From Armadillidium nasatum (lineage: Eukaryota > Arthropoda > Malacostraca > Isopoda > Armadillidiidae): a stretch of 25,000 bases of DNA. The DNA lies in NCBI GenBank assembly GCA_009176605.1, contig SEYY01008486.1, positions 1 through 25,000 of the forward strand, read 5' to 3'. The position numbers and the translations under genes are program-made. The notes beneath the pieces are model-generated. The model had not been told where the DNA came from and did not search any database. It worked only from the letters and a program-made list of their open reading frames with translations. This document shows positions 1-19,953 of this stretch, in pieces; the first letter of the stretch is position 1; every line of letters begins with the position of its first letter.

Positions 1-270
1 AGGAGTGGATGAGGGGCATTCTTTGGATGCCGCCCCTCGAAGCATCTCCGAGGCAGTACCATGTTTCGCAATTTTTTTGTTGATTGTTATTTTAAAGGTA
101 TTGTAGGAGTAAGCGCTTGTAAATTTGTAGGAACGTGAGAAGGGAGTTGGGGGAAGGAGAAGTGAGAGCATAGACACTCCCATGTGGGACGAGGGTACAC
201 TAGAGACCCTCTGAGAAGGTGAAACGCGAAAAGGAACGAACCAAAGGACAACGGAGTGAAATGGGATGGT
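1..270. other. Upstream intron sequence, no gene seen
   Basis: No coding exon could be supported here. The first 65 bases have an open frame but no recognisable protein similarity. An earlier RING-encoding exon of the RNF207-like gene would be expected upstream, outside the window. The segment is probably intron containing old repeat sequence. Confidence 0.4.
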
Positions 271-483
<213 letters not shown>

Positions 484-626
484 GAAATTGACAGCTTTGA
501 AGGAGGGTCAGCTTCCTCCAAGGGACAACCTAATGACTTTTTTGGTGGAATCTTCCTGCGAAGAGCGACCCCCTTGCGCCAACTGCGACAAAAGCAACCA
601 AGGGATGTTCTTCTGCAATACTTGCG
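484..626 (+). CDS. RNF207: RNF207-like protein, internal exon (linker and first half of B-box)
   Basis: Internal exon of 143 bp between an AG (482-483) and a GTACGT donor (627-632). One base completes a split codon, then 47 codons follow, and base 626 starts a glycine codon finished by the next exon. The translation has a linker containing LPPRDNLMTFLVESS, then CANCDKSNQGMFFCNTC, which supplies the first four zinc ligands (C-x2-C-x9-C-x2-C) of a type 1 B-box. The linker and the FCNTCGQ context match what I recall of RNF207. In vertebrates RNF207 is a RING, B-box and coiled-coil protein of muscle linked to HERG potassium channel and HSP70 biology; its invertebrate role is unknown to me. There are no stops or frameshifts, unlike all the TE frames here. 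Another TRIM-type protein is the main alternative. Confidence 0.8.
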
Positions 627-632
627 GTACGT

Positions 633-1070
633 AGTAGCAGGAGTATTTCTATTCCCACATCGTAGTTTTACCACTATAATTCAATTCAAATTTATAATAA
701 ATGATATTAGTAAAGCACTTTTGACTATCATCTAAACCAGTCCTTTTTTTGTCCTTATTTTTCCCTCCCCTCACTTTTCTAATAATTTTTAATGGAGAAA
801 TCATTTTCTATTTATCATTACATTCTATAACAGATTTCTTCTTTTCTTTTTACCCCGATTCTTCTACATTAGGTTTAATATGTTGCCACTAGGCGACATT
901 GTATTTTGTAGTTCGGGCTTAGTAAGGTCGAAAGTCTGCTCTCCAAAACCTTTGAAAATCCTTTCTTTTATTTAAGTTATTATTTTAATAGTTTTAAACT
1001 TTTAATTCTTGAAGCATCGAATCCAATTGTTTGTAAATTTATTTTTTGAAAATAATTCTTCTTCTTCTTT
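633..1070. other. AT-rich intron sequence, no feature recognised
   Basis: Unique-looking AT-rich DNA with short T- and CTT-rich runs. No protein similarity, long open frame or clear repeat was seen on either strand. Confidence 0.5.
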
Positions 1071-1074
1071 ATTC

Positions 1075-1186
1075 GCACTTTATTATTAGTGAAAAGGAAA
1101 TGATGAAATCATTTAAGTAACGCTAAATATAACTATTAAGAAATCCGGATCTGTATTTATAGTCTTCGACGAATTCTGATTATATA
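1075..1186 (+). repeat. Direct repeat copy 1, LINE 3'-UTR-like
   Basis: About 110 bp closely similar to 3905-4020, in the same orientation. Shared blocks include TTTATTATTAGTGAA, ATGAAATCATTTAAGTAA and TTAAGAAATCCGG. Copy 2 lies just after the LINE at 1255-3895, so this copy is probably the 3'-UTR remnant of another member upstream. Confidence 0.75.
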
Positions 1187-1254
1187 ACAAACTAGCCTTG
1201 AGTGGACTGTATAGTCTTTGCTAATCAGTGTTCTGTAGTTCTTCTTCTTCTTCA

Positions 1255-2367
1255 GTTTTTACGAAAGAGAACCTAGATAATGTTCCTAGCATTAAGATAT
1301 AAAAGATTTTCATATAGACAATATTCTAGATACATTTGAAATTTTAGAAGAGGAAGTTGCATTCCAAATTGATAAATTATTAATAAATAAATCCCCTGGA
1401 CCAGATGGCTTCTACCCGGTACATCTTAAAAGCTTGAAAGATATATTAGTAAAACCTTTGACTAAGCTCTTCAACGAATCTCTACAACAAGGAATAGTTC
1501 CGCATGATTTCAAACTTGCTAATATAACTCCTATTTTTAAAAAAGGTGATCGTAAGCTTCCTAATAACTACAGACCAATTAGTTTAACTTCTATCGTTGG
1601 CAAAATTTTGAGGCAATACTAGCGAGAAGATTAATTGCACATCTTTGCAGATCTTTTGCACATCTTGAAGATCACGAGTTGCTCAATAATTCTCAACATG
1701 GCTTTAGAAAAAATAGATCATGCTTAACAAATTTACTAGAATTTTTTAATGAAGTTATTAACAATGTAGATAACAACAAGTCTTATGATGTCATTTACTT
1801 AGACTTTCAAAAAGCATTCGATACTGTCCCTCATCAAAGATTATTGGAAAAACTTAGGGCTCATGGAATTCGAGGAAAACTTTTAAATTGGATTAAAAAT
1901 TGGTTATTGAATCGACGTCAACGTGTCGTAATTAATGGCGAATGCTCAGAATGGGTGAATGTTATCAGTGGTGTGCCTCAAGGATCTGTCCTGGGCCCAA
2001 TACTCTTTATTGTATATGTAAATGACATAGATGAAAATGTATTAAGTAATATTTCGAAATTTGCAGACGATACAAAAATTGGAAATCGCATAATTTGTGA
2101 GAAAGATTATCAAGTACTCCAAGTGATTTGAATAAAATAGTCAATTGGTCAAAAACATGGCAAATGAAATTTAATATTGATAAATGTAAGGTTTTACATT
2201 TTGGAAGCAGGAATATCGAATATAATTATGTTATAGGTGGCTCAGTTCTGTTAAGAAGGCTAATAAATCTTTAGGTTTCATTGCTAAAATTTTGAATATA
2301 AATCTAAAATATAATATTTCCTCTTTATAAATCGTTAGTTAGACCTCATCTGGAATACGCGGTACAG
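1255..2367 (+). pseudogene. CR1/Jockey-like LINE reverse transcriptase, left part
   Basis: Degenerate ORF2 of a non-LTR retrotransposon. In order it shows the pre-RT segment (VFTKENLDNVPS), the fingers ([20 protein letters not shown] near 1560-1595), the thumb-side HGFRKNRSC, palm motif A with YLDFQKAFDTVP (about 1795-1830), the SGVPQGSVLGPILF box (about 1967-2010) and catalytic FADD (2060-2071). One base appears lost near 1608 in front of a short imperfect duplication, the frame shifts again near 2118, and about one palm-thumb block is missing near 2245. The endonuclease domain is absent, so the copy is 5' truncated. It continues at 3473 after a DNA transposon insertion. Clade assignment from motifs alone is tentative. 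Confidence 0.88.
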
Positions 2368-2560
2368 TTTTGGAGGGCGCTATACCCAAATCGTCGACAG
2401 GAAAAGTAGTCGACAGGTCAAAGGGCCGACACTTTTGAAAAAAATGTGTCGATCACTTTTCTTTTCAATTTCAACGTGTCGACGTTTTGGACACATGTGA
2501 AAAAAAATGTGTCGGCTGTTTGACCAACATCGTATTTTTTTTTATTTCGATACAATCGAT

Positions 2561-3100
2561 CGGGATTACCCCAAATCGTCGACAGGAAAAGTAATCGACA
2601 GGTCAAAGGGCCGACACTTTTGAAAAAAACATTAACAAAATTTTCTCACTTGTCCAAAACGTCGACAACTTTTTTTGGTAAGGTCAAAGGGCCGACAACT
2701 TTTTTTTATAACTTGTCCAAATCGTCGACACTATAAATCGATATCGATTAATCGAAAGATATATATCATCATCACTCACGGGTCGGGGGGTACGGGGGGC
2801 AGAGCCCCCCGTAGACAAATGATCGTGTGCCATGCATCTACTAAAATAATATATTAAAAATAAAAAAAATCTATTCATAATTATTTTAATAATAAAATTT
2901 AAAAATAGGCTTACGTATCGATTGTATTGAAATAAAAAAAATACGATGTTGGTCAAACAGCCGACACATTTTTTTTCACATGTGTCCAAAACGTCGACAC
3001 GTTGAAATTGAAAAGAAAAGTGATCGACACATTTTTTTCAAAAGTGTCGGCCCTTTGACCTGTCGACTACTTTTCCTGTCGACGATTTGGGTATAGCGCC
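2561..3100 (-). mobile_element. Same DNA transposon, inner copy nested in reverse orientation
   Basis: A 540-bp copy of the outer element in opposite orientation, flanked by its own 8-bp duplication CAATCGAT at 2553-2560 and 3101-3108. Its left end, CGGGATTACCCC, is the complement of the outer copy's right end, and its right end complements the outer copy's left end. At the equivalent internal position (2917-2924, ATCGATTG) the inner copy is uninterrupted and serves as a natural empty-site reference. The two copies are nearly identical by eye, so both insertions look recent relative to the decayed LINE. Confidence 0.92.
2791..2813. repeat. Perfect GC-rich hairpin in inner transposon copy
   Basis: TACGGGGGGC (2791-2800), loop AGA, GCCCCCCGTA (2804-2813): a 10-bp perfect stem, strikingly GC-rich inside an AT-rich element. 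Confidence 0.9.
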
Positions 3101-3211
3101 CAATCGATACGTAAGCCTATTTTTAAATTTTATTATTATAATAATTATGAATAGATTTTTTTAATTTTTAATATATTATTTTAGTAGATGCATGGCACAC
3201 GAACATTTGTC

Positions 3212-3234
3212 TACGGGGGGCTCTGCCCCCCGTA
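3212..3234. repeat. Same GC-rich hairpin in outer transposon copy
   Basis: TACGGGGGGC (3212-3221), loop TCT, GCCCCCCGTA (3225-3234). It is the complement of the hairpin at 2791-2813, as expected for the reverse-oriented copy. Confidence 0.9.
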
Positions 3235-3472
3235 CCCCCCGACCCGTGAGTGATGATGATATATTTCTTTCGATTAATCGATATCGATTTATAGTGTCGA
3301 CGATTTGGACGAGTTATAAAAAAAAGTTGTCGGCCCTTTGACCTTACCAAAAAAAGTTGTCGACGTTTTGGACAAGTGAGAAAATTTTGTTAATGTTTTT
3401 TTCAAAAGTGTCGGCCCTTTGACCTGTCGATTACTTTTCCTGTCGACGATTTGGGGTAATCCCGTTTTGGAG

Positions 3473-3895
3473 TCCATATCTCAAAAAGGACATGGATAAA
3501 ATCGAAAGTATTCAAAAAAGGGCAACTAAATCAATACCAGAATTGAGAGGTAAATCATTTGTGTAACGGTTACGAGAACTGGATATACATTCTTTAGAAA
3601 CAAGAAGATTGAGAGGAAAATTAATAGAAGTATTTAAAATTCTAAATAAATTTGCAACGTTGATTATAAGCAATACTTTCGGTATGACTTGAATGACCTA
3701 ACACGTAGCAACGGACACAAGTTATCTCACAAGCGATTTCAAACAAACATAGCAAAGAATATTTTTACGTACGATGTGATTGAAAAGTGAAATAGTCTTT
3801 CTTATCAAATAGAGGACAGTAACAGCATCGAATCATTATAAAAAAATTGGATATGCATTTTCAGGAAATTGGCCTATGAGCGTATAGTTAACAAG
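3473..3895 (+). pseudogene. CR1/Jockey-like LINE, C-terminal part
   Basis: Continuation of the LINE after the transposon. The translation gives SPYLKKDMDKIESIQKRATK, then LRELDIHSLETRRLRGKL and EVFKILNKFA, the usual thumb and connection region after RT in this LINE group. Several stops and frameshifts follow (first TAA near 3564). Traces of the C-terminal end can be followed to about 3895. The 3' UTR-like repeat at 3905-4020 comes next. Confidence 0.82.
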
Positions 3896-3904
3896 ACTTT
3901 TATT

Positions 3905-4020
3905 TTATTAGTACTTTATTATTAGTGAACAAGAAATAATGAAATCATTTAAGTAATGCTAAATATAACTCAATTAAGAAATCCGGGAACTGTATTTAAA
4001 GTGTCTTCGAAGAATAGTGA
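3905..4020 (+). repeat. Direct repeat copy 2, probable LINE 3' UTR
   Basis: Direct counterpart of 1075-1186, with several substitutions and small indels. It lies immediately after the decayed LINE coding region and before a T-rich tract, as a 3' UTR would. Confidence 0.75.
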
Positions 4021-4102
4021 TTCTTTCTTTTTCTTTTTCTTTTTTTTTTCTTTTTCCTTTTTTTTTTTTTCTTTTTTCTTTTTTCTTTTTCTTTTTCTTA
4101 AG

Positions 4103-4156
<54 letters not shown>

Positions 4157-4199
4157 TTAAAGACTTATTAATTAAGTGATTAAATTAAATAAATACCAA

Positions 4200-4269
<70 letters not shown>

Positions 4270-4313
4270 TTTTTTTTTTTTTTTTTTAATTATTTTATTA
4301 ATTATTAATTATA
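4021..4313. repeat. Composite low-complexity block: T/CTTTT-rich, (ATT)n, long poly-T
   Basis: A T-rich tract with interspersed C (about 4023-4098), an (ATT)n run (about 4103-4157), then a T homopolymer interrupted by a single A at 4268 (4203-4287). No coding content. Exact lengths are likely to be uncertain in any assembly. Confidence 0.95.
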
Positions 4314-6366
<2,053 letters not shown>

Positions 6367-6397
<31 letters not shown>

Positions 6398-6432
6398 ATA
6401 TATAATATTGTATTATATTTCACATTTATATT

Positions 6433-6516
<84 letters not shown>

Positions 6517-6534
6517 ATATATGTATATATATTC
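6367..6534. repeat. Interrupted (TA)n microsatellite
   Basis: Two TA runs (6367-6404 and about 6427-6534) separated by a short AT-rich segment, with scattered substitutions. Confidence 0.95.
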
Positions 6535-8799
<2,265 letters not shown>

Positions 8800-8848
8800 A
8801 ATTGTCCGTTATTTTCAAACTTTTAAGTGTTAAATAAATAAAAAATGA

Positions 8849-10045
8849 ATGTCTTGTGTGGTGGCGCTTGACATATCCAAGGCTTTTGACAGGGTATTCC
8901 ATGGGTCGCTGCTCTCCAAGCTCCCTTCCTTTGGGTTTCCTCCTTCCCTTTGCTTACTCTTGTCTAGTTTTCTCTCATATCTTTCCATTTCCGCACTTGT
9001 AGATGGAGCGACCTCTTCCTCCTTTTCTGTCAACAGTGGTGATCCCTAGGGTTCTGTTTTATCTCCAACTTTATTCTTACTTTTCATTAACGATCTTCTC
9101 ACCTGCATTTCTAGCTCTGTTCACTCTTATGCTGATGACTCAACTTTACATTCTTCTACTCATTTCAAATCTGCTCCCTCTTTTGCTTCTAGAGTTGCTT
9201 CTCGTCTTCAACTTTCCGATTCTATTCTTGCTGATATGGATGGGATTTCCCTGTTGGGTCATAGCAACCTTGTGAAATTCAACTCTAAAAATTAACTTCT
9301 TCACGTCTCCCTCTCTAAAACACCTCCCAACTTTCCTATTTTCTTCGATGGCTCTCACGTCTCATCTGTAAATAACATTAACATTCTTGGTCTAAACATA
9401 AAAAATAAACTGTCTTGGAAACCACATATCACAATGGTTGCTAAAGCGGCCTCTAAGAAGCTGGGAGTTTTGTTCAGGTTGAGAATATTTTTTTCTTCTG
9501 AGCAGTTACTCCAATTATATAAGGGTCTTATCCGCCCTTGGGTAGAGTACTGTTTTCACATTTGGGGGGGCTCCGGCTCCTCCTCTCTTCTAGATAGGGT
9601 TGAGTCTAAAGCTAAAAGATTAATAAACTGTCCCCTACTTTCAAACTTTCTTGACCCCCTATCTCTGTGACGTGACGTTGGCGCACTATCTCTTTTCTAT
9701 AGGTACTACAATGGCAGGTGCTAGAGGGAATTGACCTCTCGCATTCCTCCACCGTTGCGTCGTCCTGGTTGCACAAGGGGTGCCATACTTTCGCATGAAT
9801 TTTGTGTAGATGTGGGAAACCTCAGAGTTGCCCGTTGTGGTGCCTCCTTCTTTTCAACCACATCTGTTCTGTGGAACTCTTTACCATTTTCTATTTTTCC
9901 TCCTGCATTTAATCTTCCTATCTTCAAGGCTTCCATCTGTGTCCACCTGAGGGCTGTGCGTTAGGTCTGTGTTTGAGTGAGTTTTCTTCCTCTGTGTGTT
10001 CCCCCTCCTTGAAAAGGGTTCTGCCCGTGAGTGGTGGTGAGCTGA
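8849..10045 (+). pseudogene. LINE copy C, Jockey-group reverse transcriptase, 5' truncated
   Basis: Visible in order: VVALDISKAFDRVFH (motif A, 8860-8903), SLLSKLPSFGFPPS, VNSGDP followed by an in-frame TAG at the conserved Gln of the PQG box (about 9047-9049), FINDL, intact YADD (9128-9139), thumb LGVLFRL and LIRPWVEYCFHIWGG (about 9525-9570), LLDRVESKAKRLINCP and the C-terminal VLWNSLPFSIFPPAFNLPIF. Coding similarity ends near 9963. A 3' UTR with GTGAGTGGTGG follows, ending in an A-rich run at about 10045-10067. It is 5' truncated with several stops and frameshifts. B is from the same family. Unlike most others, its 3' end is A-rich without (TA)n. Confidence 0.9.
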
Positions 10046-10067
10046 AAAAAAATTTAAAAAAAAAACT

Positions 10068-14854
<4,787 letters not shown>

Positions 14855-14945
<91 letters not shown>
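14855..14945. repeat. (TA)n microsatellite
   Basis: About 91 bp of TA forming the 3' flank of LINE E. Confidence 0.97.
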
Positions 14946-14949
<4 letters not shown>

Positions 14950-15621
14950 TCCGAAATATATGCTTAAATAAATACAGATATATTTATTTTTGCCTAATTT
15001 CTCTACACCATTTTTAGTCATTTTAAAAAGCTACCCTTATAATATTATTAATGCTCAAAGAAAACGGATCTAAATTTTAATAGAAAACGGATTTAAATTT
15101 GAATAGAACATGTTTCCGTTTTAGAAAATACTAAGGAAACATTTACTGTATTATTTAATCGTTATCCTTACTAACACTTTTTGTAATTATAAATAAAAAA
15201 ATAATGTTAATTAAGATGATATTGAAAAAAAAAAATGTAACATTTCGAATACACGCTAAGTCCGTTAAGTCTTTATCATGAAAAAATAAAACAGTTCACC
15301 AGTGTTTGCATGGGGCATCTCGCAAGCTGACCCAAATATAATAAGATATATACAATGAATAGGACTCAACGTCACAAGACGCGTTCATGCATATATCTGT
15401 TAGATATTCACGCTAATAAATATAGTGGGGCATTCAAGAAAATGTGACAATATAAGTTTCACTGCAACAAATTTTGAATTTACGGCAAAAGTAAAATTTA
15501 AAAAATAAAACTGAAGAATACTAAAAAAAGTAATTATCAATAAAGAAATTAATTTGTTTTAAATAATTTCTGGTGTGGCCGGGCCCCTGTGGCCTCTAAT
15601 GACGAGCCACCCCCGAGTAGT
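14946..15621. other. Unassigned AT-rich sequence
   Basis: No gene was recognised. A near-perfect tandem of a 23-bp unit (containing AAAACGGATYTAAATTT) lies at about 15059-15104. The GC-richer stretch at 15574-15620 leads into the duplicated repeat that follows. Confidence 0.5.
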
Positions 15622-15806
15622 AAAAGCGGTAGCATCAGTTGTTATAGTTGATGGTGTAGCTTTTTTGTAGACATGTGGTTATGGTAGTATAGTGTTAAGA
15701 GAATAAAAAGATTTTTTTTTTTTTTTTTCAATGGTAATAAATTCAAAAGAAATGGATGATCATTTTAAAAGAATTCAAAAAGTTGATATTAAGATGCAGT
15801 AAAAAA
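15622..15806 (+). repeat. 185-bp direct repeat, copy 1
   Basis: Nearly identical to 15943-16128, offset by 321 bp. Differences are one base near 15651 and homopolymer length in the internal T run. It begins AAAAGCGGTAGCATCAG and ends AAGATGCAGTAAAAAA. Confidence 0.93.
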
Positions 15807-16018
15807 TGTTTCCAACTCCATTACAGACATTTTTCTTGTGACAAGATGCAAAGAAATGCCATTCAGCTTTTAATGCAGAATTGGATGATCATTTTAAAAG
15901 ATTAGAGCGGCCATCATCGGTACGGAAAAAATGGATTGACCCAAAAGCGGTAGCATCAGTTGTTATAGTTGCTGGTGTAGCTTTTTTGTAGACATGTGGT
16001 TATGGTAGTATAGTGTTA
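15752..16018 (+). pseudogene. Unidentified coding-like remnant
   Basis: One frame reads with few stops from MDDHFKRIQKVDIKM through QDAKKCHSAFNAELDDHFKR, then LERPSSVRKKWIDPKAVAS and the hydrophobic stretch VVIVAGVAFL, followed by a stop and TCGYGSIVLRE. DDHFKR occurs in both halves and again at about 16075, and the hydrophobic stretch could be a membrane segment. There are three internal stops. I do not recognise the protein. It could be the remnant of a transposon gene or a captured gene. Confidence 0.35.
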
Positions 16019-16128
16019 AGAGAATAAAAAGATTTTTTTTTTTTTTTTTTCAATGGTAATAAATTCAAAAGAAATGGATGATCATTTTAAAAGAATTCAA
16101 AAAGTTGATATTAAGATGCAGTAAAAAA
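15943..16128 (+). repeat. 185-bp direct repeat, copy 2
   Basis: Second copy of 15622-15806 in the same orientation, separated by 136 bp. The near identity suggests a recent local duplication. Confidence 0.93.
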
Positions 16129-17339
16129 AAATTTTTCGAAAGAAAATTTTTGCCTTTTAATTAAATTTTCAAAAAATTTATTTTGAAGCAACAAAACCAT
16201 GAAAATATTTTCTAATTGTTCATAATTTGAGAAGTAAAAATGAAATTTACAATTCATTTTAGCGAGAAGCTGATGGTTCTGTGGTTATTAAACGTGGTGT
16301 TTCCTCTTTTCGAGAAATAATTGATCATTTTGGAAAATTTTATTAAAAATCTTTGTTATGCAAATTTTATCAACTAAGCAATATTAATAATTACTCTTGC
16401 ATATATTTCATTTTATTAGCAAGAATGAATATTTAGATTTGAGGGTATATAATACCTTTTTTAAAGTGTCTTTTTCTCATTTGTCCTGCATATTGGATGT
16501 TTGGTTTAATACACCTATAAAAGGAAAGATGTCTGTTAATTTCTTGGGTGAATATGCTGAGAGGTAAGAAAAAGTAAGAAATATTTCTATTGATGTGAGA
16601 CTTTTACGCAAGAGTAGAGTTTAAATAGAGAGGATGATGGGAACCAAAATGATGAGACCAGAATTGTTGAGGGAGAAATTTTGATATATTTATGCATAAG
16701 AAAGGGCATGAATGACATGAATTGCTTTTAAAAACAAAAAGACATGCTTTTCAAGATAAATTTCGAACAACAAAAAAGGGAAATTATACCAAAGATGTAT
16801 TGTGGATGAGACAAAATATAATGCAATGGGTCTCCCTGTAATTGACTTACAAACCGATGGTGGTAAATACGAAGATTAAAAGGGTCAAAATACAGCTGAC
16901 GAAGAGGAGAGGAGTGTAGCATGGCAGAATAGCTAAAGAATCGAAGCATGAACAAGTATATATATAAAGAATGTTAGGAAAAGCATGTAACAAATGATGG
17001 ACGCTGTAACACTGAAGAAAATACAATATTTAGTGAAGATGATAGCTTAGTGAAGATGATAGCGTAAAAATAGCTTGGCAGAAGGTGGAGAGGTAAAAAG
17101 GAAATAACAAATTCCATATTGGAGTGAAGAGATGAGGAAGGTGGAAAGACGAAGATAACAATAATGAAAAATTGAACTATACAATTGAGACCTTTATACT
17201 TAGAAGCATGAAATGATGTCAAGATGTAAAGAGAAGAGCAAGGTAGAACAGTAGAGAAAACAGGAAAATAAGTTGTCAAAAATTTACAGATACTTCCCAA
17301 GTAGGAAGTTCGCCATTTAAAAGATAAAGATGCAGAATC
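16129..17339. other. Unassigned AT-rich sequence
   Basis: No clear feature. An 81-bp open stretch at 16263-16346 follows an acceptor-like TTTTAG and encodes READGSVVIKRGVSSFREII plus eight residues before a stop; I do not recognise it. A duplicated 18-mer (GCTTAGTGAAGATGATAG type) lies near 17027-17062. The right part may be very degraded LINE F sequence. Confidence 0.4.
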
Positions 17340-19040
<1,701 letters not shown>

Positions 19041-19218
19041 TAATAGTAACAATGAAAATGATAATAAAAACAATGCTGATAACAAACATTGAGAGGCAGT
19101 AAAGAACAAAATGGCAGTTAATTAAAAATAAAACTACAAATAAAAACAATAAATACTAAATAAAACAAAACATCAAACTAACTATCCAAAAGCAAAAACT
19201 GATCACAAAATAAAATTT

Positions 19219-19402
19219 TTACAAGATATGGAGAGTAGCAGATGGGACATTACCATTAAGGGAAGGGGAGAGTTTCTTTATGTACAGTGATTCAAGGATT
19301 CTTCTATCAAGCTCAGAAGAAGCAGAACAAAGAACTTCAAAATCACGAACAGAGGCAGGGGTACCAGTGTTACAGGAATGATAACCAAAAGAACCAAATA
19401 AA
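19219..19402 (-). pseudogene. Penelope-like element, C-terminal GIY-YIG end
   Basis: The minus-strand frame has no stop from about 19402 to TAA at 19219-19221. It reads GSFGYHSCNTGTPASV, FEVLCSASSELDRRI, LESLYIKKLSPSLNGNVPSA. The ILESLYI...PSLN block corresponds to the Glu-containing C-terminal part of the GIY-YIG nuclease in Penelope-like retroelements, just before the end of the protein. The rest of the domain and all of the RT are missing. It is truncated where the plus-strand Penelope fragment begins, giving a head-to-head pair. Identification is from motif memory only. Confidence 0.65.
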
Positions 19403-19409
19403 ATTCTTT

Positions 19410-19886
19410 TTTAAAACTCAAAATGCTAACGATTTTGATAAAGAAGAAAAGTGCCTGCGCAATATTCTTAACACTCACATAAAACCAATAGATAATAACA
19501 ACAAGATCAAAGTCAGACTTTATCACAAGTCTAAATAGCTGTCTTCTTCCTTCAGTACAAGAGATGCTCCAGACGACAACCACCATGTCGTATACCAATT
19601 TAACTGCCCTGAGTCTGACTGTACGTCGACATATATTGGTTATACGACAAATAAATTGTCGGATAGGGCATATCAACACCGTTTCAAGCCTAGTAAGATC
19701 TTTGCCCATTTTGACACAGCGCATGGTATGTCAACTATACCTAATATTTCTAAACATTTTATAGCATTATATAGGTCGTGTGAAGTGCAAAAATTGAAAA
19801 TAGCGGAGGCATTTTACATTAAGAACCGTAGACCTGATATTAATATAAAATTTAATGAATTGTCAATGAAACTTAATATTATTTGA
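19410..19886 (+). pseudogene. Penelope-like element, connector and GIY-YIG endonuclease
   Basis: One frame runs to TGA at 19884-19886, broken only by a TAG at 19536-19538. It reads EEKCLRNILNTHIKPID, then RLYHKSK-stop-LSSSFSTRDAPDD, then HHVVYQFNCPESDC and STYIGYTTNKLSDR (YIG at 19632-19640), then QHRF and the C-terminal KIAEAFYIKNRRPDIN. VVY, YIG, the Arg of LSDR and the Glu of IAEAFYI fit GIY-YIG catalytic positions. The RT domain is absent. The downstream sequence carries a hammerhead-like motif at 19954-19988. The C-terminus differs from the minus-strand copy, so the two are different Penelope families. Confidence 0.82.
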
Positions 19887-19953
19887 ATTGATTAATTGCA
19901 AAATGCATGCTTTAAATTTAAATCACACTCATTCATTATTGAAAGAACTTCCT

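Larger units (their letters stand above)
2376..3464 (+). mobile_element. Non-autonomous DNA transposon, outer copy (interrupted)
   Basis: Inserted in the LINE with an 8-bp target-site duplication TTTTGGAG at 2368-2375 and 3465-3472. Removing the element and one duplicate restores the LINE reading frame (RPHLEYAVQFW then SPYLKKDMDKIES). The outer copy consists of 2376-2560 and 3109-3464, 541 bp in total. Its ends form an imperfect terminal inverted repeat of about 65 bp: the outermost 10-12 bases differ (GGCGCTATACCC against CGGGATTACCCC), and the next 50 or so are nearly identical. No transposase is encoded. The superfamily is unresolved; 8-bp duplications occur in hAT, P, Merlin and some other groups. 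Confidence 0.9.

Noticed and set aside
2684-2989. Open frames of 60-101 codons within the nested DNA transposon
   Set aside because: The nested copies are only 540 bp each, and mirror-image frames appear on both strands because of the inverted structure; no transposase motif is seen.
2376-3464. Two independent interleaved foldback elements
   Set aside because: The A-B-A'-B' pattern is explained more simply and completely by one element nested in itself, with both 8-bp target duplications present.
15574-15620. Possible CpG island or promoter
   Set aside because: Only a short GC-richer patch with no associated start site or exon; it borders a duplicated repeat.
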